Source: an uncultured Bacteroidota bacterium (GTDB lineage Bacteria; Bacteroidota; Bacteroidia; Flavobacteriales; Flavobacteriaceae). From it: 43,965 nucleotides of DNA. The stretch spans positions 1-43,965 of the forward strand of contig CACIXU010000015.1 of NCBI GenBank assembly GCA_902590705.1. The letters are read 5' to 3'. The position numbers were made by a program, and so were the translations under genes. The stretch's first letter is position 1; every line of letters starts with the position of its first letter. Of this stretch, positions 34,536-42,406 are shown one piece after another. The notes beneath the pieces were generated by a model. The model did not search any database, had not been told where the DNA came from, and saw only the letters and a program-made list of their open reading frames with translations.

Positions 34536-35165
34536 TTAGTTTTTTATAAAATTTTTTAATATTTCAAAACCAACTTTTCCACTTTTTTCAGGGTGAAATT
34601 GTAAGCCTACAATATTATTCTTCTGAACTGATGCGCATAATTTAACACCCTCATATACTGTATTTGCAATTACATTTTCATTAGTTTGAGGTTTACAACA
34701 GTATGAATGAATGAAATAAACATAATCTTCAGATCTAATATTTCTTAAAATAGAATTATTAGATAATTCAGTATTGGACTTTATGATTTTATTCCATCCA
34801 ATATTAGGTAATCTAATTTTTTTATTTTTAGAGGGAATTTTAATGACATTACCCTTAATTAACCCTAATCCATCAGTAACACCAAATTCCTCACTATATT
34901 CAAAAAGCATTTGCATCCCGAGACATATTCCCATGAAAGGTTTCCCTTGATCAATAAAGTGATAGATCGCTTCATCTAAGTGAATCTTCTTTAACTTTTC
35001 CATTGCATTTGCAAAAGCACCAACTCCAGGTAATATAAGGAAATCTGAGTCTTTAATTTTTTTATGATCACTTGTCAATACAGGAGTTGTGTCAAGTATT
35101 TTAAATGCATTGTAAAGGCTTTTTAGATTTCCAATTCCATAATCTAATACACAGACTTTTTTCAT
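34536..35165 (-). CDS. HisH-type glutaminase subunit, sugar-amidation paralogue
   Basis: 209 residues. Class I glutamine amidotransferase that hydrolyses glutamine to release ammonia. Intact triad: Cys81 in GICLGMQMLFE, and His191/Glu193 in GLQFHPEKSG; the oxyanion loop PGVGAF is at 46-51. Located between the amidotransferase and the HisF-type gene (4-bp gap and 4-nt overlap), the same trio as pseA-hisH-hisF in Campylobacter and wbpG-hisH2-hisF2 in Pseudomonas. No other histidine-biosynthesis gene is present, so it likely feeds the amidotransferase. Confidence 0.9.
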   Translation of the reverse strand: MKKVCVLDYGIGNLKSLYNAFKILDTTPVLTSDHKKIKDSDFLILPGVGAFANAMEKLKKIHLDEAIYHFIDQGKPFMGICLGMQMLFEYSEEFGVTDGLGLIKGNVIKIPSKNKKIRLPNIGWNKIIKSNTELSNNSILRNIRSEDYVYFIHSYCCKPQTNENVIANTVYEGVKLCASVQKNNIVGLQFHPEKSGKVGFEILKNFIKN

Positions 35166-35920
35166 TTCCTGACATTAAAATTATTGTTTATCATTTTCGC
35201 TTTTATTTGTCTTATAGAATAATCATCGTAATGAAGAATAGATCCAACCGCTACTCCAGAAGTGTCTGTTTCACTTGACAAAGAAATAATATCCTCGGGA
35301 CAACCCGCTCCTCCAGATGAAATAACAGGAATTGAAACTGAATTCGAAATCAATTGAATTAATTCTATATCATATCCTTTTTTGGTTCCATCCCTATCAA
35401 TTGATGTTATCAGTAATTCACCTGCCCCTAAAAATTCTAATTTTTTAGCCCAATTAATGGCATCGATTCCGGTTTCCTCCCTTCCGCTATCAATATACGC
35501 CTCCCAACTATTCCCCCTTTTTTTTGCCTCGATTGAACCAATGATTGCTTGAGAACCATAAACTCTTGATGCTTCAGTTATAAAATCTGGATTTTTAATT
35601 GCTTGGGTATTTATTGCTATCTTATCAGCTCCAGAATCTAGGGAGTGCTCAATGTCATCAAGTGTTCTTATACCGCCTCCGATTGTTAGAGGAACAAAAA
35701 TATGCTTTGATGCATTTTCAATAATTTTAAAAAGATTATTCCTCTCGTATAAACTTGCAACTGCATCGATAAAAAGAATCTCGTCGATACCTTCTTCATA
35801 ATATTTTTTTGCAGTCAATAGAGGGTCTCCAACTTTCCTTAGTCCCTCTAATTGAATCCCTTTTATTACAAAATTATTTTTTACATCTATTCTTGATATT
35901 AGGCGTAAATTTTTTTTCAA
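35162..35920 (-). CDS. HisF-type ammonia-channel subunit with altered catalytic residue
   Basis: 252 residues, TIM barrel. Keeps Asp12 (equivalent to catalytic Asp11 of Thermotoga HisF), GGGIRTLDD, TSIDRDGTKKGYD and SSGGAG phosphate-binding loops. The second catalytic position, Asp130 of Thermotoga HisF in IDAKR, is Glu131 here (GSIEAKKRG). This suggests it no longer closes the imidazole ring and instead channels ammonia from the HisH-type partner to the amidotransferase. Overlaps its neighbours by 4 nt on each side. Confidence 0.88.
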   Translation of the reverse strand: MKKNLRLISRIDVKNNFVIKGIQLEGLRKVGDPLLTAKKYYEEGIDEILFIDAVASLYERNNLFKIIENASKHIFVPLTIGGGIRTLDDIEHSLDSGADKIAINTQAIKNPDFITEASRVYGSQAIIGSIEAKKRGNSWEAYIDSGREETGIDAINWAKKLEFLGAGELLITSIDRDGTKKGYDIELIQLISNSVSIPVISSGGAGCPEDIISLSSETDTSGVAVGSILHYDDYSIRQIKAKMINNNFNVRK

Positions 35921-36762
35921 ATCCTACTTTGTTGTTTTGTGTTTAATCTTTTGTAAAAATCTTTTCCAAGGCAATAGTCAATTTTCTTCTTGTTATGGAT
36001 TCCCAGTGGATTTTCAAGTAATTCAAAAAAGTGCTGATCAAACTTTTCAATATATAAATAACTCCAATCTCTTTGTAAATTTGATTTAATGAAACGTGCA
36101 TTGGCAGTTCGACCGTCAAAAACTATTAAAGTTCCTGGGCAAAGAAAATGTTCCATAGATAAAATATCAGCAATCATAGGCATTCTATCCGGGTGTCTAG
36201 TTGATAAACCTCTTATTTCGCCTTTTGATGAGAACTGATCTGGCCCATCAACATAAATAATATCTGGTGAGATATTGGGATTAATGTCAAATAGTGTGGA
36301 GATTCGACCATTAAACTCCGACATAATAACATCTGAAAAATGTAGATTTATGATTGATTTTAATTGATTAGGAATTTTTTCGCTAGTGATTTTAATAAAC
36401 TCTTCCGAAGTGTCAATTGAATGTAATTCAAATAGGTTGGAGCATCGGATATCATTAAATGAATGATTTAAACTATTTTGAAGTATTGCATCACCCATAA
36501 CAAGGGTGCTATATCCAACACCAAATTCTAAAACGGTAGTTGCCTTTCTACTTTTAATTAGATAATGAAGTCTAATCAAATCATCAAATTCAGGGCTGAA
36601 TGGCTCTTTAATTTCTGGATTTACATTGTGAAATGGGTCAATATTATATTTCTTTGAAATTTTATCTTGGAGGTTCTTAATTCCAATAAGGTCCTCTAAT
36701 TTATTATCAATTAAATATTTTTCATAATTAAAATTATCTGGAAATAAGTCTAATAAATTCAT
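35917..36762 (-). CDS. Class I methyltransferase-fold protein of unknown function
   Basis: 281 residues. VLEFGVGYSTLVMGDA (about 76-91) is a clear motif I; ELHSIDTSEEF is an acidic-loop-like motif and IIYVDGPDQFSSKGEIRGLSTRH a motif-II-like segment with a VDGP turn. FLCPGTLIVFDGRTANARF follows. The fold is likely SAM-dependent methyltransferase, but substrate is unknown. Overlaps hisF by 4 nt, so it may belong to the nonulosonate/amidino module. Confidence 0.65.
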   Translation of the reverse strand: MNLLDLFPDNFNYEKYLIDNKLEDLIGIKNLQDKISKKYNIDPFHNVNPEIKEPFSPEFDDLIRLHYLIKSRKATTVLEFGVGYSTLVMGDAILQNSLNHSFNDIRCSNLFELHSIDTSEEFIKITSEKIPNQLKSIINLHFSDVIMSEFNGRISTLFDINPNISPDIIYVDGPDQFSSKGEIRGLSTRHPDRMPMIADILSMEHFLCPGTLIVFDGRTANARFIKSNLQRDWSYLYIEKFDQHFFELLENPLGIHNKKKIDYCLGKDFYKRLNTKQQSRI

Positions 36763-36799
36763 GTATTTTATTTAGTAATATTTGAAAATTAAGTTAAAA

Positions 36800-37597
36800 T
36801 TAAATTGCTGACCACCCTCCATCAACAACTATATTTGCTCCAGTCATGTAACTAGATGCATCAGATACAAGAAATAATATTGACCCATTAAATTCATCTC
36901 TGTTGGCCATCCTGCCTAATAAGGTTCTGTACGAATAATTTTCAATAAAAACTTTATCATGATTATCTAAAACTCCACCGGGTGTAAGACAATTGATCCT
37001 AATTCCTTTCTCTCTATAATAAGAAGCAAGATACTTAGTCATATTTAAAATTCCCGCTTTAGATATTGCATATGAAATTGGAGAGGATAATTTTTCATCT
37101 GGGTTGTAAATATTTTTTACACCGTCATAAATTCTTTGATCAGCACCAGTTATGCCATATATTGATGACACATTGATAATATTTCCATAGCCTTGTTTTA
37201 AAAATATTTTACTAGCTTCTCTGCATGATAGTGCCATTCCAACTGTATTACCCTCTATTACTTTCATTAAAGTCTCTTTTGAATAATCTTCAAAAGAATT
37301 ATAAAAACCCTCTGGTTTTACTTGTGAATTATTAATCAGTACATCTAGTTTTCCATAATAAGAGATTAAATCCTTAAAATAGAATTCAATAGATTTTTCG
37401 TCGTATAAATCTATATAAAGAGCCAAGGGGTTAGTTTTAAATTTTGCTTTCATCTCATTAGCATATACTTCACATTTTTTAAAATCAATATCTCCAATTA
37501 TAACATTGGCTCCTTTAGATGACAAAAAATTTACATATTCTGTTCCAAGGATTCCAGTTGATCCAACAATTGCTATATTTTTATTTTTAATATCCAC
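36800..37597 (-). CDS. Short-chain dehydrogenase, PtmA-like
   Basis: 265 residues. Classical SDR: AIVGSTGILGTEYVNFLSSKGANVIIGD (cofactor site, somewhat altered from TGxxxGIG), NNSQVKPEG, NVSSIYGITG and catalytic YAISKAGILNMTKYLA; the end is SSYMTGANIVVDGGWSAI. In Campylobacter the SDR PtmA acts with PtmF to supply glucosamine phosphate for GDP-linked legionaminic acid. It overlaps the Gfo/Idh/MocA gene by 1 nt, the pairing expected for PtmA-PtmF. The SDR family is certain, the PtmA role inferred. Confidence 0.78.
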   Translation of the reverse strand: MDIKNKNIAIVGSTGILGTEYVNFLSSKGANVIIGDIDFKKCEVYANEMKAKFKTNPLALYIDLYDEKSIEFYFKDLISYYGKLDVLINNSQVKPEGFYNSFEDYSKETLMKVIEGNTVGMALSCREASKIFLKQGYGNIINVSSIYGITGADQRIYDGVKNIYNPDEKLSSPISYAISKAGILNMTKYLASYYREKGIRINCLTPGGVLDNHDKVFIENYSYRTLLGRMANRDEFNGSILFLVSDASSYMTGANIVVDGGWSAI

Positions 37598-38556
37598 TAG
37601 ACTTGGTTTTTTTTTATTTTAAAACATGTTTCCATTACCGATTGATTTTCGTTAAATGAAGATAAGATAGATACTGAATCTTTTTTTTTAATAATATTGA
37701 TATAGTCATTCAATAAATCAATATACATGTCATTAATCTGAAAATCTTTAAAATTATAGCTTTCGATCAATTGATTTTTCTCTCCCTTAATAGTGATAGA
37801 ATTATTAAAAAGGTCGCAGTAAAGATTACATTTACTGCCCCCAATATAAAAGTTTCGAGAATATCCCCGATACAAATAATCTAGATGAATATTAACGAGT
37901 ACATTTTCTGATGTATTGTATATTATTTCTGCAATATCCTCAGAGTCTATAGTAACATTTGAAATTTTACGTGCAATTGAATACACTTTATCTTTAGGTT
38001 TATTTATTAAATATTCCGCAATATCAATTTCATGAACTAGGTCGAATATTACTCCTCCTCCCAATGAACTTTTGGCTGAATAATTCTCAAGATGATTTGT
38101 TTTAGGTTTCCAATCAGGAAGATATTGGCCAACAAAAAAACGGGCTGAGTGTAATCTCCCCAATAATGATTTTTTTATTATTTCTTTTACTTTTACAATA
38201 CAGGGGTGGTGTCTAAGATTAAAAGCAATTCTAGCTATTCCATCGTAATCTTTTAATAATCTGTTTAATGAGACGAGCTCACTTGGTTTATTTAAAAGTG
38301 GTTTTTCACAAAGTATATTTAACTTACTTTTGATTAAAAACTTCAGATACTTATAATGGAGAGCCGTTGGATTAGAAACAATTACAAAATCTGGGTTGAC
38401 TTCTAAAATTTGGTCAATATTGTTTATTTCGTTTATTCCATGATGATTTCCCTTTTTTTTTCTTCTAAAAAGAGTAATTTCATTTATCCCTAATGATATT
38501 AGATTGTTGACATGTCTTCTTCCAATTGACCCGTAACCAATCAACACAACTTTCAA
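37597..38556 (-). CDS. Gfo/Idh/MocA-family oxidoreductase, PtmF-like
   Basis: 319 residues. N-terminal VLIGYGSIGRRHVNNL Rossmann motif, VIVSNPTALHYKYLKF and the family's EKP motif (NILCEKPLLN); the C-terminal half has GGGVIFDLVHEIDIAEYL with the conserved His/Asp. Located between the cytidylyltransferase and SDR genes with 4-nt and 1-nt overlaps. Position and partner match PtmF of the Campylobacter legionaminate locus; the substrate is inferred. Confidence 0.8.
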   Translation of the reverse strand: MKVVLIGYGSIGRRHVNNLISLGINEITLFRRKKKGNHHGINEINNIDQILEVNPDFVIVSNPTALHYKYLKFLIKSKLNILCEKPLLNKPSELVSLNRLLKDYDGIARIAFNLRHHPCIVKVKEIIKKSLLGRLHSARFFVGQYLPDWKPKTNHLENYSAKSSLGGGVIFDLVHEIDIAEYLINKPKDKVYSIARKISNVTIDSEDIAEIIYNTSENVLVNIHLDYLYRGYSRNFYIGGSKCNLYCDLFNNSITIKGEKNQLIESYNFKDFQINDMYIDLLNDYINIIKKKDSVSILSSFNENQSVMETCFKIKKNQV

Positions 38557-39260
38557 AGTAGATTTTTTTTTAACCAGGCCTCAGCTACATACCAGTCATT
38601 CATATCATCAATACAAACAGACCTACTTACAGGCATTACATATGGAATAATATTTTGACCGTAAAGAATACCTTGCATTATCAGTTCTTTTCTGAAAACG
38701 TAAACAGCCCCATTTCTCATATACGCTTTGGGAGAGTATTCTTGCCTTGGAACTCCTTCAGGTTCATCTTTCCAAATAGGTTTTAGACGATCACCCTCAA
38801 TTTTTTTCATTAAAATCGGATGATATTGATTAGCTTCCTGAACACTAACAACACAATCTGGATTGTTTTCAATAAATAATTCTATGGAATGATCTATATC
38901 TGCAGAAATTCTTAATGGATTAGGTGGTTCTAGATAAACAATCAAATCATATTTAACATTATCAATTTTTTCCATTTCAGTTATAGCGTGTTGAATTACC
39001 CCTATTGCTTTTGCTGAGTCAGTTGATAAATATTTAGGTCTAATAAATGGAACATCTGTATTAACTTTTTTACATAAGTCCCTAATTTCGATACTATCTG
39101 TTGATACAATAAGATGGTCTATGTAATTAGATTCTCTTGCTGCGGCAATTGTATACTCAATAAGTGGTCGACCATTTAAATCTTTAATATTTTTTCCTGG
39201 AACACCTTTAGAACCTCCTCTTGCAGGAATCAATCCCAATATTTTTTTTTTATTAATCAT
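38553..39260 (-). CDS. CMP-nonulosonate cytidylyltransferase (NeuA/LegF/PtmB type)
   Basis: 235 residues. Activates a nonulosonic acid with CTP. LIPARGGSKGVPGKNIKDLNGRPLIEYTI is the CMP-sugar synthetase signature; IVSTDSIEI, FIRPKYLSTDSAKAI, YLEPPNPLR and RNGAVYVFRKELI continue the family pattern. Single-domain, without the esterase tail of some NeuA proteins. The nonulosonate could be legionaminic, sialic or pseudaminic; the PtmA/PtmF and NeuC-type partners favour legionaminic. Confidence 0.88.
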   Translation of the reverse strand: MINKKKILGLIPARGGSKGVPGKNIKDLNGRPLIEYTIAAARESNYIDHLIVSTDSIEIRDLCKKVNTDVPFIRPKYLSTDSAKAIGVIQHAITEMEKIDNVKYDLIVYLEPPNPLRISADIDHSIELFIENNPDCVVSVQEANQYHPILMKKIEGDRLKPIWKDEPEGVPRQEYSPKAYMRNGAVYVFRKELIMQGILYGQNIIPYVMPVSRSVCIDDMNDWYVAEAWLKKNLL

Positions 39261-39279
39261 CTCTTCATATTCAAATTGA

Positions 39280-40227
39280 TTAATATATCATGGTATTAAC
39301 GATTTGATTTTCTACATATTTAATGAGGTTTTTTAATTCATTTGAATTCATTTTACTGCAATTTTCACTATTTATTGAAACCTTTAATCTGGTATTTTCG
39401 TCACTATTTACCTCATTAGTTATAAAAATATAATCTTTTTCAAGTCTTGTAAATTTCAGTTCATCATCTGAGATCAAATTTTCGGATAATTCCTCCCCAG
39501 GTCTAAGACCAACTACTTCAATATTGCTTGAAAATTGTTTAGCTAAATCATTAATATTAACTGATTTCATTTGTTTTGATAAAACAAAAGCGCCTTTTTT
39601 ATTTTCTGCCTGTCTTATACACTCTTCTATTATTTCTGAAACTTCTTTGCCGTATAACATTAATCTGGTCATTGTTTTATCAGTTACTGGAATTGACTTA
39701 CCATTTTTTAAACGATTAAGCCAGAAGGGAATAACTGAACCATTACTTCCAGCAACATTTCCAAATCTTGTACAGCAAAAAATATTTTTTTCATTACTGG
39801 CTTCCATAAACATCCTCTCCATTAATAGTTTTGAATACCCATACAGATTATTAGGGCTACAAGCCTTATCTGTGCTTATTCCTATGGTTATTGGAACATT
39901 GTTACTAACTGACAATTCAATAATATTTTTTGTTCCTAATATATTTGATTTAACCATTTCTAGAGGCTGCTTCTCTGCAGTATCGACATGCTTTAATGCA
40001 GCAGCATGAATTATAATATGTGGTTTAACTTTAAGTATTATATTTTCAAGATTATTTCTATCCTCCACTGACCCTAAAATTATTTCAACTTTAGAATACG
40101 CTCTTTTTAAAGCAACTTGTGATTTTTCATTTCTAGAGTAACTATAGATTTTGTATTTATTTATATTATACTTTATAAAAAGTGAGCCTACTGTCCCACT
40201 TCCACCCGTTATCAAAATTTTTTTCAT
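39280..40227 (-). CDS. CapD/FlaA1-type short nucleotide-sugar dehydratase, LegB candidate
   Basis: 315 residues. Polysaccharide-synthesis family 2 (CapD-like) soluble form without the membrane domain. ITGGSGTVGSLFI, AAALKHVDTAEKQPLEMVKSNILGTKNI (family hallmark), STDKACSPNNLYGYSKLLMERMF with the Tyr/Lys of the active site, RFGNVAGSNGSVIPFW and GLRPGEELSENL. Such enzymes are UDP- or GDP-GlcNAc 4,6-dehydratases; within this block a LegB role fits. Its stop is near the cytidylyltransferase start (19-bp gap) and its start directly abuts the NeuC stop. Confidence 0.84.
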   Translation of the reverse strand: MKKILITGGSGTVGSLFIKYNINKYKIYSYSRNEKSQVALKRAYSKVEIILGSVEDRNNLENIILKVKPHIIIHAAALKHVDTAEKQPLEMVKSNILGTKNIIELSVSNNVPITIGISTDKACSPNNLYGYSKLLMERMFMEASNEKNIFCCTRFGNVAGSNGSVIPFWLNRLKNGKSIPVTDKTMTRLMLYGKEVSEIIEECIRQAENKKGAFVLSKQMKSVNINDLAKQFSSNIEVVGLRPGEELSENLISDDELKFTRLEKDYIFITNEVNSDENTRLKVSINSENCSKMNSNELKNLIKYVENQIVNTMIY

Positions 40228-41346
40228 CTAATAAGTTATTTTTTTTTGGATGATATTTGGACTTAAATCCAATGTTTTTATTATGCCTATTATTTTATTT
40301 GCAGACCTACCATCTCCATATGGGTTTTCAAATTCAATCCCATTATTTCTAATTTGCTTGCACTTTAAAATTGCTTTCAAAATTTCTTTTTCATCATAAC
40401 CTACATCAATAACATTTTTTGGTCGCAAACGTCCATTCTGTCTAGTCCCAATATTTACGGTAGGAATATTAAATGTAGAAGTTTCATGTATACCACTACT
40501 AGAATTACCTATTAAACCCGTGCTTCGTTTAAGTAAATTAATGTAATCAGATATCTTCAAACTCTCTATAAATTTGATATTTGATCCCTTTAATTCATCA
40601 ATAATTTTTGAATATCCTGCATCATTATTTGGTAAAATTATGATTGCATTTTCATTACTAATTTTAATTGCTGAGAGAGTTATCAAAATTTGATTACGTG
40701 AGTCACCAAATTCTGATGTAACAGGATGTTGAAGCAAAATAAAATAGTCATTATGTTTTAAGCCAAAGCGATTAAGAATGTCAGGATTGTCTTCAGTATT
40801 CAAAATAGCATCAATAGAGGGACATCCGACATTAAAAATACGCTCTGGTAACTCCCCTAGTTTAATTAAACGATTTGTAGCATCCTGATTTGAAGCAAAA
40901 TGAAAGTGAGAAAATTTTGTCATTGCATGCCTTATGGACTCATCTATTGTTCCAGTAACTTCACCTCCTTGTATGTGTGCAACTGGAATATTCATGTGTG
41001 CTCCAGCAATTGTAACTGCTAAATTGGCCCCAATGTCAAAACCACTTAGAATTAAATCGGGTTTAGAGTCCTCTAAACAATAAGTCACTTGATCCGCTAC
41101 TCTAGCAAAGGATCTAACCATCGAAGCTCCACTATCTTCTTGATCAGTAAACATTTTAATTTCATAGTGAATTTTAAACCCATCATTTAAAATCTCATTT
41201 TTAGTATACCCCATCGACTTAACAAGATGCGCTCCAGTAGCAACCAATGTATAATCAAGATCCTTATCTTCAATAATTAGTTCTAAAATAGGTTTGAACC
41301 TTGAATAATCAGCTCTACGCTCGGTAATTATGAAAATATTAATCAT
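40228..41346 (-). CDS. Hydrolysing nucleotide-sugar 2-epimerase (NeuC/LegG type)
   Basis: 372 residues. Releases the 2-epimerised amino sugar from its nucleotide as substrate for the NeuB-type synthase. ITERRADYSRFKPILELI, GAHLVKSMGYTKNEI, DLILSGFDIGANLAVTIAGAHMNIPVAHIQGGEVTGTIDESIRHAMTKFSH (family hallmark), LIGNSSSGIHETSTFNIPTVNIGTRQNGR (nucleotide site). 4-nt overlap with the NeuB-type gene. NeuC acts on UDP-GlcNAc, LegG on a diacetyl-bacillosamine derivative; by eye these cannot be separated, but the CapD-type neighbour favours LegG. Confidence 0.9.
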   Translation of the reverse strand: MINIFIITERRADYSRFKPILELIIEDKDLDYTLVATGAHLVKSMGYTKNEILNDGFKIHYEIKMFTDQEDSGASMVRSFARVADQVTYCLEDSKPDLILSGFDIGANLAVTIAGAHMNIPVAHIQGGEVTGTIDESIRHAMTKFSHFHFASNQDATNRLIKLGELPERIFNVGCPSIDAILNTEDNPDILNRFGLKHNDYFILLQHPVTSEFGDSRNQILITLSAIKISNENAIIILPNNDAGYSKIIDELKGSNIKFIESLKISDYINLLKRSTGLIGNSSSGIHETSTFNIPTVNIGTRQNGRLRPKNVIDVGYDEKEILKAILKCKQIRNNGIEFENPYGDGRSANKIIGIIKTLDLSPNIIQKKITY

Positions 41347-42377
41347 TTAAAATCTGTTCGTTTTATAAATTCATCTTTTTTTATTTTTCGAAGAGAAGTT
41401 TTTCCAATAACTGATGAAAAGTACTCTGCTTTTAAGGGTCCCGTACCCGGCCTTTTTACCCAAATGTTATTAATGCTAAAAATTTCACCCTCATTAATAT
41501 TTTCTATAGCCACAACTGAGGCAAAAGCAAATTTTGCTGTTTCAATTTCTTCCTTTACAGGTTTTTTACTCCCTCCTCTTTGTTGAAATAAAATATCTAC
41601 TCCTTCAATAAGTTCCTTGCACTCTTTTTCGTCCATTGAGCAAACTATATCAGGACCTATTCTATCCTTTGTATCAGTATAGTGCCTTTCTATAATTGAG
41701 GCTCCTAACGCAATTGCTCCGAAGGAAGAGTGATTTGATAAAGTATGATCTGAAAGTCCTATAATAGTATTTTCAAATTTAGACTTTAAGTCTTGTAATG
41801 CACCGAGCCTAACAAGATTATTTGGAGTAGGGTATAAATTTGTAGTGTGTAAAATTGCAAATGGTAAATTGTGTTTTCTGATTATTTCTACTGCTTTACT
41901 TATGCTGTTGAGATCATTCATTCCAGTACTGAGTATAATAGGTTTTCCAAAAGATGATATATGCTCAATCAAAGGATAATTATTACATTCGCCAGATCCA
42001 ATTTTATATGCAGGTATATTCCACTTATGAAGACGGTCTGCAGCTGCTCGACTAAATGGAGTACTTATAAATTCCATCGAGTTTTTTTTGACGTAATTCA
42101 TTAATTCAAATTCATCATTCTCTGAGAGTGAGCACTCATCAATTATGTCAAAGATATTTTTTTTAGTATGAACCGGTATAATCTTTTTAGCAACATCAGA
42201 CATCTCCTCGGATGCAATATGTGTCTGATGCTTAATAATTTTTACTCCAGCTCTTTTAGCTGAATCTACCATTTCCTTTGCCACCTTAAGTGAACCACCA
42301 TGATTAATTCCAATTTCGGCAATTACAGTCGGAGGGTAATTAACTCCTATTTTTATTTTACCAATTTTAAAATTCAT
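41343..42377 (-). CDS. N-acetylneuraminate/legionaminate synthase (NeuB/LegI type)
   Basis: 344 residues. Condenses PEP with a 6-carbon amino sugar to form a nonulosonic acid. NeuB barrel: VIAEIGINHGGSLKVAKEMVDSAKRAGVKIIKHQTH, FISTPFSRAAADRLHKW, AYKIGSGECNNYPLIEHI, ILSTGMNDLN, LHTTNLYPTP, GLSDHTL and IERHYTDTKDRIGPD. It ends with an SAF/antifreeze-like domain (IENINEGEIFSINNIWVKRPG...IGKTSLRKIKKDEFI), as in full-length NeuB proteins. First recognised gene of the block in the window. Choice between LegI, NeuB and PseI is by context. Confidence 0.93.
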   Translation of the reverse strand: MNFKIGKIKIGVNYPPTVIAEIGINHGGSLKVAKEMVDSAKRAGVKIIKHQTHIASEEMSDVAKKIIPVHTKKNIFDIIDECSLSENDEFELMNYVKKNSMEFISTPFSRAAADRLHKWNIPAYKIGSGECNNYPLIEHISSFGKPIILSTGMNDLNSISKAVEIIRKHNLPFAILHTTNLYPTPNNLVRLGALQDLKSKFENTIIGLSDHTLSNHSSFGAIALGASIIERHYTDTKDRIGPDIVCSMDEKECKELIEGVDILFQQRGGSKKPVKEEIETAKFAFASVVAIENINEGEIFSINNIWVKRPGTGPLKAEYFSSVIGKTSLRKIKKDEFIKRTDFK

Positions 42378-42406
42378 TTGTTTTTTTAATAGTTTGCTTT
42401 TATAAA

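Noticed and set aside
34536-35920. hisH and hisF as part of a histidine-biosynthesis operon
   Set aside because: No other his gene is near, the pair is coupled to a PseA/WbpG amidotransferase, and the HisF-like subunit has lost one catalytic Asp.
39524-40009. 161-codon plus-strand frame inside the CapD-type gene
   Set aside because: Antisense to a clear dehydratase with intact active-site motifs; no independent evidence.
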